Part shown: positions 1 to 12,341 of the stretch, one piece after another | How positions within the stretch are numbered: the first letter of the stretch is position 1 | Layout of the letters: each line of letters begins with the position of its first letter | Origin: Mangifera indica | Lineage: Eukaryota; Streptophyta; Magnoliopsida; Sapindales; Anacardiaceae | DNA: 64,000 nucleotides | NCBI RefSeq assembly: GCF_011075055.1 | Contig: NC_058152.1 | Coordinates: 7,936,001-8,000,000 of the forward strand | Direction of reading: 5' to 3' | The notes under the pieces: model-generated | The model's input: only the letters and a program-made list of their open reading frames with translations | Databases searched by the model: none | What the model was told of the DNA's origin: nothing | Translations under genes and position numbers: made by a program

Positions 1-59
1 TGCATTCATGCATTTTTTAGATATGTTAATATATTAAACTTATATTTTTATTATTATCA

Positions 60-473
60 AAACATTAAGATTCAACAAGTTTTGCATGGTGGACGAACCC
101 TATACCTATATAAAGTTTTATATGCTCAAGACATTTGACAAATTTTGGTCTTAGTGCTTGTTCTATTTAGACTAGGATATAATTTAAATTTCTCTTGAGA
201 CTCTATTAATATTCACAATAGTACTGATTTCTTTGGATTTGGATTTATTTTAATGGTTTTATGGTATTGGACACCCTTCATTATGGTAATGATAATGTTA
301 GTTTTTCCATTATTTTCTACTCCCAATAATATGGATGTTGATGAGAATACATGACATGCTAGATTAGGACACCTTGGCCAAGATAGAATATCCAAATTGG
401 CCAGTGACTGTTTATTAGGAACTTTCACAAAACTTGGACTATTTATACATGAGTATTGCCTAGTTGGAAAAAC
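60..473 (+). pseudogene. Ty1/Copia pol fragment (pre-integrase region)
   Basis: Plus-strand translation resembles the stretch between protease and integrase of Ty1/Copia polyproteins. A segment reading like YKVLYA lies near 100-130, and the GAG-pre-integrase motif HARLGHLGQDRISKLA lies at about 345-400. It is followed by a copy of the domain's second half ending near 470. The conserved Trp before HARLGH is a TGA stop. The similarity ends where the LTR of the next element begins, so this is probably the host Copia copy into which that element inserted. I do not find its continuation on the far side of the nest. It is a remnant and cannot encode a product. The Copia assignment is secure; the exact left limit is not. 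Confidence 0.7.
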
Positions 474-2146
474 TAGTAGGGTTTAGGGCACTGTTAACTA
501 GTAGCATAATTAAATTAAAATTTTATAAAATCATACAATCCTAAAACCCTAACCACGATACTCGTTTTAAAACATATTTAACATAAATATTCAAACAACC
601 ATAAGGTGTTTTTAGGGTTTATACTTGTATTAGTGGCTTTTCCAAATCTTCATATGGTAAAGAAACGAATGTTATCTAACCCTTGTAAGGTAGTACCTTG
701 GTATCCATATAGAGCACGAATATGAGAGGTTGTCCAAGAAGAAGGTTGCTAAGGCTTTTGTATTAGATAAGAATGTGTTCATAAGAAAAGAGAAAATTCA
801 GAGAATCTAGAGACTAGGGTTTTCTAAATCTATATTGGTATTATTTTTATAGATTTTTATTAACTCATGATTATTATATTTATATGTGTGTAAGAATTCG
901 TGTCTCATTGAAATTTAATCCAACAACATCTTCATCAACACACGTGTACAAGTAGAACACTTGTGTGCCACCCAACACACTTTAAACCATGCATAGGTAG
1001 ATACTAAAGTGTACTACCTGGCATGAATCATGCCTTGCATGGCTGGACAAGGCTTCTGTAGCCATGCCTTGCATTAGCCTTTGAATGGTTGGAAATTTCT
1101 TATCTAACCATGCCAAGGTTGGATTTTGGTCAAGTATGGTCAACAGAGTTCTCCCTTTCCCTAAACATCAGGATTGTTATGAAATAGTCCTCACCTTTGG
1201 ATTCATATATATGTGTAATCCATAAACTCTCTATTAGACACAAACCAAGATTGGCTTCTAGCAAAACATCCTGACCACCCAGAGTGTCAATGAACATCTT
1301 TTAAGCTTTTACAACATTATAGTTATGTGCAATTCAATCCCTTTTCAACTAATATCTCTCAAGGCTAAGACACAGAAATGTGTTTATCTTAGTAGTTCCT
1401 CTATATAAACTGATACAAATTAATGACTTACACAGATTAGGCTACAACTTTATCCTATTGTGGCCACAGATTTAAGTAGTTATAAATGTCATTTAGGATT
1501 CTAATGTGAGATATATTTTCTTGTGCTTAGAAGTGACAAATCATTTATTGATCAATAATAGCCTTCATGTATCCTACGATATGGTTGTTTACTACCTTTA
1601 TGATACCTCAGTTACGTTGGCACATTAGATAGTGTCAAGCCATATTGATCTTTACACAAAACAGTCTAACGACCTTAAGTTATAGAATCACATGCACCCA
1701 TGGTGCTCAAGAGATTTATTCCATAGATACTAAAGTAACCATCCATATGGATATCCTATGGGGTGGCTAGTCTAATGAACACGTCTATAATGTGCACCCA
1801 TATATTACACCAAACTATCTATAAACGACTTTAACACATGAGAATTGTCATCACCTTTTAATGTGGTAGTTCAATACTATGATAATCTTGTCATCATTAT
1901 GTGTGCCTCTGTTTATTGTAATGTCAAGATTATGGACGTTTCTAAAATGACATGTGCATAAGGTTCTCATGATCAGTCATTTGATCCCTTTATCATAGTT
2001 ATACCATTCTAAAGGCATGTTATTCACACAATCATGTGAAAAAACACACGTATGAATTGAATAATAATTAATCTTTTATTAATTAATGAACGTAAAATTA
2101 CAATTACAAATGCTAACTTAATTGGTTTTAGACTACTACCTTACCA
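474..2146 (-). repeat. 3' LTR of the minus-strand Copia
   Basis: About 1.67 kb. On the minus strand it begins at 2146 with TGGTAAGGTAG, just after a purine-rich tract (2147-2160), and ends at 474. It matches the 8811-10152 copy and, in inverted orientation, the LTR at 27746-30907. The shared core near the U3 start reads CTAAAACCAATT. Confidence 0.8.
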
Positions 2147-2239
2147 ATCTTCTACTTACACTATAGCCAATCAGTCATATATCTAATACCTAATCCTACT
2201 ACATGCTTATCATGTTTTTGCTATGACATAAACTTTGTC

Positions 2240-3760
2240 AATAGGTCAACCAAATTGTCATCTATCTCAATTCTCTCTATTTATATATCATCAGGTTGAA
2301 TAATCTCTTAAATTAAGTGATATCGTCTGAGTATATGCTTAGATCTCTGATGAGATTATAACTCATTTGCCTGAGCAATCACCTCATTATTGTCACAATA
2401 AAGCTCAATTAGCTCGATGATACTTGAGACTACTCAAAGTTTAGTAACAAACTTCTTGATCCATACAACCTCTTTTGTCCTTTTTGAAAGGGTAGTGTAC
2501 TCAGACTCTATCATAGAATCATCCACTATACTTTTCTTAAAGTTTTTCTAGCTAACTATATCACCATTCAAACAAAATACAAACCCTAATTGGGATTTAA
2601 AATCATCTCGATTAGTTTGGAAATTGGCATCACTGTAGCCTCCAACAGTGAGACCAGAATCTCTTTCATAAACCAAGAATGTATCCTTAATTCTTTATAG
2701 GTACTTTAGGATGTTCTTGATAGTTATCTAGTGTTTTTCACTTGGATCAGATTGATATCTACTACAAATACTAAAGGCATATGAGACATCAACTCTCATA
2801 TGTAGTATGGTATATATGATCAATGCTATAACTGAGACATATGAGATCTACTCATCTTATCTTAGATTATGAAGATAGACATATATTTTTCAAAAGATAA
2901 ATATTATGAGAGATAGGTAGAAATCTTTTCTTGGATTCCTCTATAAAGAATTTTGTCAATACCTTATCTATATATGTGTTTTGACTTAGGCCCAATACTC
3001 TAAGCTCTTTATGTTAATAAATTTTAATCCCAAGAATGTAGGTTGCTTCACCAAAGTCTTTCATGGAGAAGCACTTGGATAATCAAGCCTTTATCAATTG
3101 CAAGTTTGATATATCATTTTCAATAATCAAGATGTCATTGACATACAGTACTAGAAATGCAGTCACACTCATACTAACCTTCTTATACACACATGACTCA
3201 TTTTTCTTTTTGATAAAATTAAAATCATAAACAACTTTATCAAAACAAATATTCCAACTTCTAGAAGCTTATTTAAACCCATAAGTTGACTTTTATAGCT
3301 TGCATACTTTATCTGTTTATCCAACAAGAATGAAACCATTGGGATATGACATATAGATGTCCTCTAAAAGGTTACTATATAAAAAGGTAGTTTTGACATT
3401 CATTTGAAAGATTTCATTGTCATAGTACATAATTATAGCAAGCATAATTCTAATAGACTTAAGCATAACAACTAGCGAAAAGATTTTATCATAGTTAGTG
3501 TCATATTTTTAAGTGAAACCTTTGGCAACCAATCAAGCTTTATAGGTATGCACATTACCTTTCATGACAGTTTTATTTTTGAAAACCTATTTGTACCCTA
3601 TTGGTTTACTGCTTTAGGTGTATCCACTAGAGTTCTTGGTTTTAGTACATAGAGTCTATTTCGGATTTCATGGCATCTAACTATCTCTCAAAATCTAGAC
3701 TCGAGACAACATTATTATAGGGCTTTGGCTTATCATTAACGATGATTAGTATGTCACCGT
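2240..3760 (-). pseudogene. Copia reverse transcriptase and RNase H, decayed
   Basis: Read on the minus strand, the N-terminal reverse transcriptase part lies near 3530-3660, where PIGYKWVFK-like residues are recognisable. The catalytic YVDD box lies near 3130-3150 and reads YVND, so a catalytic Asp codon has become Asn. RNase H follows at about 2240-2700, including an IELIELYCDNN segment near 2375-2420. Stops and shifts interrupt every part. It would have copied the element's RNA into DNA in cytoplasmic particles. The same domains in the plus-strand relative (26150-27660) are somewhat better preserved. Confidence 0.75.
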
Positions 3761-3899
3761 GTTGAATTATAAGAAAACTAAATCTTTTTAGCTCACGACA
3801 CACTCAGGTAGACCTATATAACTCTTGTGTACTCTGAGGTTATTTCTCTTGAGATGAAGGAACTTTCTTAATGTGATCAATCATCTATGATAACACATC

Positions 3900-4760
3900 A
3901 TCCTATCTAATATTTATGTATCTTGTGGTCTAGGAAATTTATCGAGTTCCACTTTCTTCCCATAGGTTTTCTTGAGAATAAATTCCTTCTTAAGGAACAT
4001 GCTAGTATAAGTAACAAAGTCTTTTTGCTCCTCTGATTAGTAAAAGTAGTATTCTTTAGTTACCTTCGGATACCCCATAAAGATATACCTTTCAGACTTA
4101 GTGTTTAGCTTGTTTGAAGTCAATTTCTTGACATAAGTTTCATAACCCCAAATCCTCAAGTAATCTAAATTAGGCTTTTGTCCAATCTATAACTCTTATG
4201 GAGTTTTATCCACTGATTTAGATGGGGCATAATTTAATGTATAGGCATCAATTTCTAAGGCATAATCCTATAAAGGCATAGGTAAATCGGTAAAACTTAT
4301 CATTAACCTAATCATTTCTATCAAGGTCCTATTCTTCCATTCATATACACTATTATGCTGTGGTTTACTAGGAAAAGTAAGTTGAGAAACTATCCCACGT
4401 TCCTTTAGGTATCCTCTAAATTCAACACATAGGTATTCACCTCTATAATCACTGTGCAGGATTTTAATTTGTTTTCCAAGTTGCTTTTCTATCTCGTTCT
4501 TGAATTCTTTGAATTTATTAAAGCATTCAAACTTGTGTTTCATAAAAAACACATAACCATATCTACTTAAGTCATTAGTAAATGTGACGAAGTAGACCTC
4601 CTCCCCATATTTGTTATGTTTTATCATGAGCTCACAAACATCATTGTGAATGATCCTTAATAGTCAGCCACTCTTTCATTATGTCCAGTGAAAAACACTT
4701 TGGTCATCTTACCCAATTGGTATGATTGCATTTATCATAAGACTAGAAGTAAAATGATTG
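3900..4760 (-). pseudogene. Copia integrase core, partial
   Basis: The longest clean piece (4268-4627) reads through the rve integrase core: YFVTFTNDLSRYGYVFFMK, then LHSDYRGEYLCVEF, then SQLTFPSKPQHN. This is the usual Copia order of first Asp, second Asp and the downstream substrate-binding block. The downstream Glu region follows (WKNRTLIEMIR). Both ends run into stops. Integrase would have inserted the cDNA into chromosomes; here it is a relic. The family call is firm, the domain limits approximate. Confidence 0.8.
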
Positions 4761-5379
4761 CAAGACTTTTTATTTAAGAAGCCTTGATATACGTTATGTG
4801 GCATTCAACTCATTTGATTTCAATCATTTGTTGCTTTACATTTTTGAGAATTTCATTATATAGTTTTAGAATATATATAAACCATTATGCTATTAAGCTT
4901 CTCTATAAAAAATATTATTTAGGCTAATAGTTATAGTACCACCAATCATAAAAAATAAATATCACTCTTTGTCCAAAACAAACACATAAACTAGGTTTCT
5001 AGAACATAATAACAATTATCTAATTCTAAAACTAGCCTAGTGGGCAGCCTAAGATAATAAACCCCTAGGGCTAATTCAACAATGGGTATTCTATTTCTAA
5101 CACATAGGTTAACTTCTCATTTGACGAGTAATCTACTTTATCGTAGTCTCTGCATATCGAAACAAATATGAAAACCATATCTTATGCTTACAACTTAGGA
5201 TAAACAAGGAGAATAATTTATCTTAATGATAAACATACCTGAAGTAGAGGTTTTAACTACCTTTTTTTTCTTGTTCTCTTGGAAGGCTTTGCAATGTTTT
5301 CTCTAGTGACTAGCTTTGCCATAATAGAAGTAAACAACATTACCTTTTACCATACCACTTGTTGGCTGAGCTGTAGTAT

Positions 5380-5930
5380 CTAGTTACTTCTTTCCTTTGT
5401 GCTTTATCTTTGCCCTTAGCCTTGGATCTAAGTGCATGGGCTTCATTTGCAAGCATATTAGTTAAAGTTATCTTTTGTACCTCTTATCCAGTTTACTAAA
5501 ACATATATAACAACTCTTCAAGGGTTTTCTCCTTTTCATTCAGGTTAAAGTTTGTGATGAAATTAGGCCATGATTTAAGGAGAGATTTCAACACCAGGTC
5601 AATGGCAAGCTTATTGTCCATGATAAAGCTCAAGCTAGCCAACCATTTAATGTAGCCAATCATCGTGACCACATAGTAGCCAAGTTGTTCTCCTTTAGAG
5701 AGTTTACAATCAGATAGCACACTTAACACCTCATATCATTCAACCCTTACATGAATGGCATATAACTCTCGAAGTTTGCAAGTATGGAAAGAACATCCAT
5801 TTCTTCATGTTGTTTTTGAAGCTCAAGTGACATAGAAGTCAACATGAAACACTTCCACGGAGTCATCAAGATACTAATTAAAAGTATCTTTTTCCTTCTA
5901 GGGGTATCAGGACATGTCTCACAAAACAAC
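5380..5930 (-). pseudogene. Copia gag fragment (UBN2-type)
   Basis: Minus-strand fragments at 5747-5929 and 5496-5729 match the UBN2 gag of Copia elements: a segment with YMPFM and EEMDVLSIL, then IGYIKWLASLSFIMDNKLAIDLVLKSLLKSW, then NLNEKEKTLEELL. The homologous fragments of the plus-strand relative lie at 24014-24480. Gag forms the particle shell. The frame is broken between the two pieces. Confidence 0.75.
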
Positions 5931-5939
5931 TATCCCTCA

Positions 5940-8797
5940 AGGATGTACAACTTCTTCTCTTGACATAAAATAATACAAAGATTTTTGTACCAATCATGAA
6001 GTTACTTCCAATGAACCTAACTTCCTTTTCGAGGATTAATCGATACATTGGGTTGGCATGATGATTATTTGATTTGCGATTTACAAATAAAGGAATTAGT
6101 AATTCTATTAATAATTAATATTTATTTTAATTATGGATTTAATTAACTAAAATGCTCCCACTATTTTCCTCAAGCCAATAGCCCTCACTATTATACTCAA
6201 AAAGTTCCAGTGAACTTTCTGGTGGACCAAGACTTCATCTCATTAATTTTCCCCTTCATTTTGGTGAACAAATTCAAATTAATTGAATAGGTAAATTTCA
6301 AATTAATCAACAAAAGCCCATGATCTCGAGCTAGATTTTATCCCAACAAATCATGCGACGTCCAATGTGACTTTTGGTGTTAGTAGGGTGGATGCAACAT
6401 ATCTCCTTACATCATCAAATGCAGTCTTTACTTATGCCTCTAATTAAGGTACATTAGTTAATGAGTGAACAAGTAAGGTACACTAGTTAAGTCAAACCTA
6501 ATATAAACACCTCCAAATTTTTTGCTTGGTAAAAGTTTACCCTTCGCTTTGGTAAACAAGGTTCCAAATAAAAGGGCTTAATCAAGGCATCATATTGGAA
6601 GACACCAATTTAATTTTATACTTAATATTTGATTTGAAGGTTTATATTAATTAATCTTATTAGATTAAAGTCGCATGTTTGGTAATATTTGCAAAATATA
6701 ACCATCTACATACATATAACAATGTAAAAATAAACATGCCATCACATAGACATAACAAATGTCAAGCCCCTCGAGCCAAGAGGGGTTTGACTAGTCAACC
6801 TAGATGAATCTTTATTTTTTGGTCTTTGCACTTGTCTTTTCGCCTTTAGTCTTTAATAATTACCTGACTTTGTTTTCTAGTTACATAATTCTAACAAAAT
6901 AAAATAACAATTTAAACTAAAGAAGAAGGGGGGGCTAAGGCAAGACCACAAACTCTATTTCAAAATTACAACTCAAAAAGAAAATAAATAAAAACATTCA
7001 CATCGATTCTTTGGCTATGCACTGGGTGCCATGCATACATATACATCCAATTAAAATTAAATTTTAAATTATTACTTAACAAAGTGAAAAATTACATTCT
7101 AGTCCTTGAAGTTCTGTAAAATTATTATTTACCCTAAAGCTTAAGAAAATTTTAATTCGCCCTAAATTCAATAAAACAAGACCAAACCGTAATTACAACT
7201 TTGTCGGGCGTGCAGGCGAGACATCTAGTCATGATTTTGGAATTCAATAAAGTTCCAAAAGAATGTATAACTAGCACACGACTTGAGCATGATTAGACTA
7301 ATATGAAAAATGATCTAGCCATGACATATAATTGTCTCATGGCTAGACATATGGTGTAACATCTCAGGTTTAATAACTCGACCCACTGTCAAGATATTGT
7401 CCACTTTAGACATAAAGTCCATCATGGTTTTGCTTCGAGGCTTGCAACCCAAAACACGTCTTAACAGCTTAAACAGCTCACAAACTATTTAACTAGTCAA
7501 ATTCTCTCACCTCTAACTAATGTGGGATACATAGACAGAGTATAGATAGACTCGACATCTCTTCTATGCTTTATCGATATGAGATTCACCTAACGGTATC
7601 ACATACACCATTTTTACAAGACTCAACATCCTCGATGAGGTTTGCCCTACCATTTTTCAAAGAGGACACGCGAAGCCGCTCTAATACCATTTATAATATC
7701 CCTGGTCTAATAACCCAACCACTGTTAAGATATTGTCCACTTTAGACATATAGTCCATTATGGTTTTGCTTTTAGGCTTTGCAACCTAAAACATATTTTA
7801 ATAGTTTAAAGAGCTCATAAGCTATTTAACTAGTCAAATTCTCCCACCTCTAACTGATGTGGGATACATAGATAGAGTACAAATAGACTCAACATCTCTC
7901 CTATGCTTTATCGATGTGAGATTCGTCTAAGGGTATCACATACAACCCTCCTTACAAGACATAGCATCCTCATTGAGGTTTGCCCCACTATCATTCAAAA
8001 GGACACGTTGAGCCATTTTAATATCATTTGTAACATCCCTAGTCTAATAACCTGGACCATTGTCAAGATATTGTCCACTTTGGACACACAGTCCATCATG
8101 GTTTTGTTTATAGGCTTTACAACCCAAAACGCGTCTTAACAGTTTAAGAAACTCACAAGCTATTCAACCAATCAAATTCTCCCACCTTTAACCAATGCAA
8201 GATTCGCCTAAGGGTATCACATATGGTGCCATGATAAGTCATGACTAGACCAATATAAAAATCGACCCAACTATGACACCTTTAGGTGTTTTTTATGTGT
8301 CACGACTGGACCAATTTGAAGATGGTCCAATTGTGACACTTATGGTGCCAAACACCAAGTGATATGTCACGATTGGACCAAATTTTGTACTACTATGACA
8401 CCTCCTTTGGTACAAGGTCTCTGCAAAAGACACCTCTGTTCACGATAGTTTTTTTTACGATTCTTTTGGATTTTCCAATTATCAAAAATCCTATTCTCAA
8501 CAAGCCTCCACTGGGTGAGAAATACGACACCTAAACCATACTCACTCTAGTAGATCAACTTTCAACTTTAATTCAACCTACAAAAATAATAAAACTCAAG
8601 CAAAACAATAAGAAATCATCACTTGATGATTTAACATATGTTTACGTTGTTTATGTAACTCTACAAATTGTGTGACAAGATGATTGCAAATCATCTTTAC
8701 CAATTTTAGCGTTTTGATAAATTTAATTATATGCAATAATAGGTAAAATAATCAAAACAAGCAAGTATTATTTTCATGAAAATATGACTAAATGGTG
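5940..8797 (-). other. Long untranslated leader of the minus-strand Copia
   Basis: I see no coding sequence here. The segment at 5950-6700 is the inverted counterpart of 11800-12340 in the plus-strand element, for example the tract with AAAAGTCACATT near 6370 versus 11905. The leader also carries a TRIM insertion (7355-8221) and short degenerate repeats containing GACCAA around it. Confidence 0.7.
7355..8221 (-). mobile_element. TRIM retrotransposon with three LTR copies in tandem
   Basis: Three copies of one terminal repeat occur at a 337-bp step: 7355-7603 (249 bp), 7692-7940 (249 bp) and 8029-8221 (193 bp, internally deleted). They are separated by two internal regions of about 88 bp. The first internal region ends with GCTCTAATACCA (7678-7689), the reverse complement of a tRNA-iMet primer site, 2 bp from the next LTR, so the element points to the minus strand. 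No protein is encoded. The whole array is flanked by a perfect TATGG duplication (7350-7354 and 8222-8226), so the LTR-internal-LTR-internal-LTR array behaves as one insertion. The plus-strand relative lacks it in its leader. Confidence 0.85.
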
Positions 8798-8809
8798 GCT
8801 TTAATACCA
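8798..8809 (-). other. Primer-binding site (tRNA-iMet type)
   Basis: The plus strand reads GCTTTAATACCA. On the minus strand this is a decayed form of the TGGTATCAGAGC site complementary to initiator tRNA-Met, placed 1 bp inside the LTR end at 8811. Confidence 0.75.
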
Positions 8810-8810
8810 C

Positions 8811-10152
8811 TTTAGGGTTTTAAGGAACCAATAACTAGTAGTACAGCGAAATTAAAATTTTATAAAATCATACAATCCTAAAACCCTAACCAAAATACCT
8901 GTTTTAAAACATATTTAACATGAATATTCAAAACAACCATAGGGTGATTTTAAGGTTTATACCTGCATTAATGGCTTCTTGAAATCTTCACATGGCAAAG
9001 AAAAAAACACTATCCAACCCTCATGAGGTGGCACCCTGGAATTCACATAAAGCATGAACATAAGAGGTCATCCAAGAAGAAGGCTATTAGAGCTTCTATG
9101 TTAGATGAAAATCTATTCATAAGAAGAGAGAAATTTTAGAGAACCTAATAGCTAGGTTTTTCTAAATTTGTATGTGCATTGTTTTTATTAGATTTTTATT
9201 AATTATTGCTTATTATTATTTATATGTAGGTAAGAAATAATGTCTTATTGGAATTTAATCCAACAATGTCTCTATCAACACACGTGCATAGGTGTTACAC
9301 TTGTGTGCCACTTCACACACTTGAAACCATACACGGGTAGATACTAAAGTGTACTGCCTGACATGAATTATGCCTTGCATAGCTTGATAAGGCTTGTCAA
9401 GTCATGCCATGCATTGGCCTTTGCACAATTGGAAAATTTCTTGTCCAACCGTGCCAAGCTTCTATTTTGCATGGTGGCACATGCATACTAAAGGATTTTG
9501 GTTAAGTGTGGTCAATAGAGTTCTCTATTTCCCTAAACACCAAGATTGTCATCAAATGATTCTCACTTCTGGGTTTGCATCAACTGTTATATGTGTATGA
9601 CCCATAAGCTTTCTATTGAATTGGTAGTGCCTCCATTCATACTGAATTCAAACACAATCCAAGATTAGCCTCTAGCAAAGTATCATGGCCACCCAAAAGA
9701 TAGACTGTCAACGAAAATCTCTTAAGCTTTTACAACATTACAATTACGTGTAATTCAATCATTTCGTCGACCAATATCTCTCGAGACTAAGACATAAAAA
9801 TGTGCCTATCTCAATAGTTCCTTGATATGAACTGGTACATATTAATAATTACAAAGATTTGGCTACAACTTTATCTTATTGTAGCCACAAAATCAAATAA
9901 TCATGAATGTCATTCAGTATTCTCATGTGAGACGTTTTCTTTTATGCTCAAAAGTGACAAATCTTTTATTGATCAACCATAGCCTCTGTGTATCTCATGA
10001 TATGGTAGTTCACTACCTTTCAGATACCCTAGTTATAGTAGAACATTGGATAGTATCGAACCATATTGATCCTTACATGAGATGGTTTGGCAACCTCAAG
10101 TCATAAGATCATATGTACTTATGGAGTTTAGAGGATTTATTCCATAGACACT
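8811..10152 (-). repeat. 5' LTR of the minus-strand Copia, truncated
   Basis: It is collinear with 474-1730 of the other LTR. Similarity stops near 10152, where the sequence switches to an inverted copy of the R/U5 part of the same LTR family. About 0.4 kb of U3 is missing. Confidence 0.8.
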
Positions 10153-10371
10153 AAAGCTACATGAGGGTTCGAAAACATCTTCTCAAAGCTACATGAAGTT
10201 TTGAAGGAGCCATCAACGCAAGTATAAATCTAAAACACCTTATAAGTATTTTGCATATTCATGAATTTCATGTCTAAAACAGGTATCCTGGCTGAGGTTT
10301 TTTAATTTTTTAATTATTAAAATTTTAAATTATGTTATACTAGTAGTTATTGATGCCTTGAAAACTCTACA
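10153..10371 (+). repeat. 5' LTR remnant (last 0.2 kb)
   Basis: Matches 30690-30907, the end of the 3' LTR, including TAAATCTAAAA and the terminal CTCTACA (10365-10371). Everything upstream of about 10153 is missing. It is also the inverse of 8811-9060. Confidence 0.8.
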
Positions 10372-10372
10372 G

Positions 10373-10384
10373 TGGTATTAGAGC
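10373..10384 (+). other. Primer-binding site (tRNA-iMet type)
   Basis: TGGTATTAGAGC, one mismatch from the initiator tRNA-Met site TGGTATCAGAGC, 1 bp after the LTR end. Confidence 0.85.
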
Positions 10385-12336
10385 TATTGTTTTGTATATT
10401 TTTCATGAAAATTATGCCTATAGTTAGTTTTAATTAATTTTATATGTTGATTGCATATAATTGAAAATAATCAAAACTGAATAAAATTGGTAAACATGAT
10501 TTTCAATCATGTTGTTGCACGATTTGTTGAGTATCATGTATAATGTAAACTTTGTTAAATTATTAAGGGATGACTCTTGAATTTTTGTTTGAGTTTTGTT
10601 GATTTATATAGGTTATTTTTGGTTAAATGTCATAGGTTTTATGTTGTTTTATGAAAAAGCCTTTGAATCATGTTGTTTAATTATTTCAATGTTGACATTA
10701 GTATGAGTATGTTTTACATGTCATATTCTCTCACCCCGGTGATTGGCTTGCTGAAGATTATAAAGTTTTCTAAATTTTTTGTCATTAGAAAAACTCAGAA
10801 AACTGATTCTAGAAAAATCGCCATGTATGGTGGGTGTCAGGTGCACACCACTCAACAACACATAGCGATACCAAAGGGGCACTCTTTTTCACCATGCCAT
10901 GGTGCACTGCTAGACATTCTTAGTCTAGCCATGACTTCAACATGGTGTCAACCATGCATTTTGGCTTATTTCTAGCTATGTGCATTCCTTCCAATCAAGT
11001 CCTCTAACCGTGTATCATTTTGAAATTTTTGTGAATTTCAGAAACATGACTAGATGTTTTACCTACACATTTGGCAAAGTTGGAAATATTAGTTTAGTTC
11101 AATTTTGTTGAATTTGGATTGAACTAAGATTTTTTTAAGCTTTGGGTTGAATTTTAATTTTATGAAACTTCAAGGATCAAAATGTAATTTGACATTTAGG
11201 ATAATGATAATTAAAATTTAATTTTAATTAGTATGTATATGTATGGATGTATGCATGTATGGTGTCCAGTACACAATCAATGGACCTTGTGAATGTTTTT
11301 TTATTTATTTTATTTTTGGATTATAATTTTAAATAAGACCTATATGCCTTTATCCTATTTCTTCTTTTAGAGTAGGTTGTTTTATTTTTTTATAATTATG
11401 TAGCTAGAAAGCAAAGCCATGTAATAATTTAGGAGTAAAGACAAAGGACAAGTACAAAGACTCGAAGATAAAGATTCACATAAGTTATCCAGTCAAACTC
11501 CTTTTGGCAAAGGGGTTTGGCATTATTTATGGTTATGTACTGACACGTTTTATTTTTACATCATAGAATGTATGTGTAGATTTTATTTTACAAATATCAC
11601 CCAAAATGCAACTAAAATATGATGAAACTAATTGATAAAACCATCAATTTAAATATTAAGTCTAAGATTTAATTAGTATTTTCCAATATAATGTCCCAAT
11701 TTAGCCCCTATTCATTGAAACCTTGTTCGCCAGAGCAAAGGGTACACTTCTACAAGGTGAAAAATTAGTTGTTTATTGTATTATGTCCGACTTAACTAAT
11801 GTACTTTGTTTGTTCGTCAAAGTGAAGGTGAAGTATGTTAAAGACATCAGTAGGGAATGCAGTTGTTGATGTAAAGAGATATAAAATATCCACTTTATTG
11901 ATACCAAAAGTCACATTTGAGGTTGTATGATTTATTGGATTAACACTTGCCTTAAGATCATGAGTTTTTGATGATTAATTTGAAATTTACCTATTTGATT
12001 AATTCAAACTTATTTGCCAAGCAAATGACAAAATTAATGCGAAAAAATCTCAATCTACTAAGAGGTTCTAATGAACTTCTTGAGTACAATAGTGAAGGTT
12101 GTTAACTTGAGGAAAATAGTGGGACAAATTTAATTAATTAAATTCGTAATTAAAATGAATATTAATAATTAAATAAAATTGCTAAGTCTTTTTATCTGTA
12201 AATTGTAAATGACAAAAGCACTATGTCAAACATAACGTATCGATTAATTCTCAAAAAAGAAAATAGACTTATTAGAAGCAGCTTCACTAATTGATATATA
12301 AATCTTTGGATTATTTTATATCAAGAGAAGAAGTTG
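10385..12336 (+). other. Copia leader, non-coding
   Basis: About 1.95 kb without a credible coding frame. It parallels, in reverse, the leader of the minus-strand element and runs into the first gag codons just before the Gypsy insertion at 12342. A CATG-rich patch lies at about 10820-10960. Confidence 0.6.
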
Positions 12337-12341
12337 TATAT

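Larger units (their letters stand above)
474..10152 (-). mobile_element. Ty1/Copia retrotransposon, minus strand, 5' LTR truncated
   Basis: The element lies on the minus strand: 3' LTR at 474-2146, decayed pol at about 2240-4760, gag at about 5380-5930, a long leader to 8797, a tRNA-iMet-type primer site at 8798-8809 and the 5' LTR at 8811-10152. The two LTRs clearly match in sequence and order, for example around 520-620 and 8850-8950, but differ by many substitutions, so the copy is old. The U3 end of the 5' LTR is missing where it abuts an oppositely oriented LTR of the same family at about 10152. No target duplication can therefore be recovered. All coding parts carry stops and shifts. 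The element is dead. Confidence 0.85.

Noticed and set aside
7355..8221. Repeat array as a CRISPR or satellite
   Set aside because: Units contain a primer-binding site and are bounded by one target duplication, which identifies a TRIM. The genome is a plant's.
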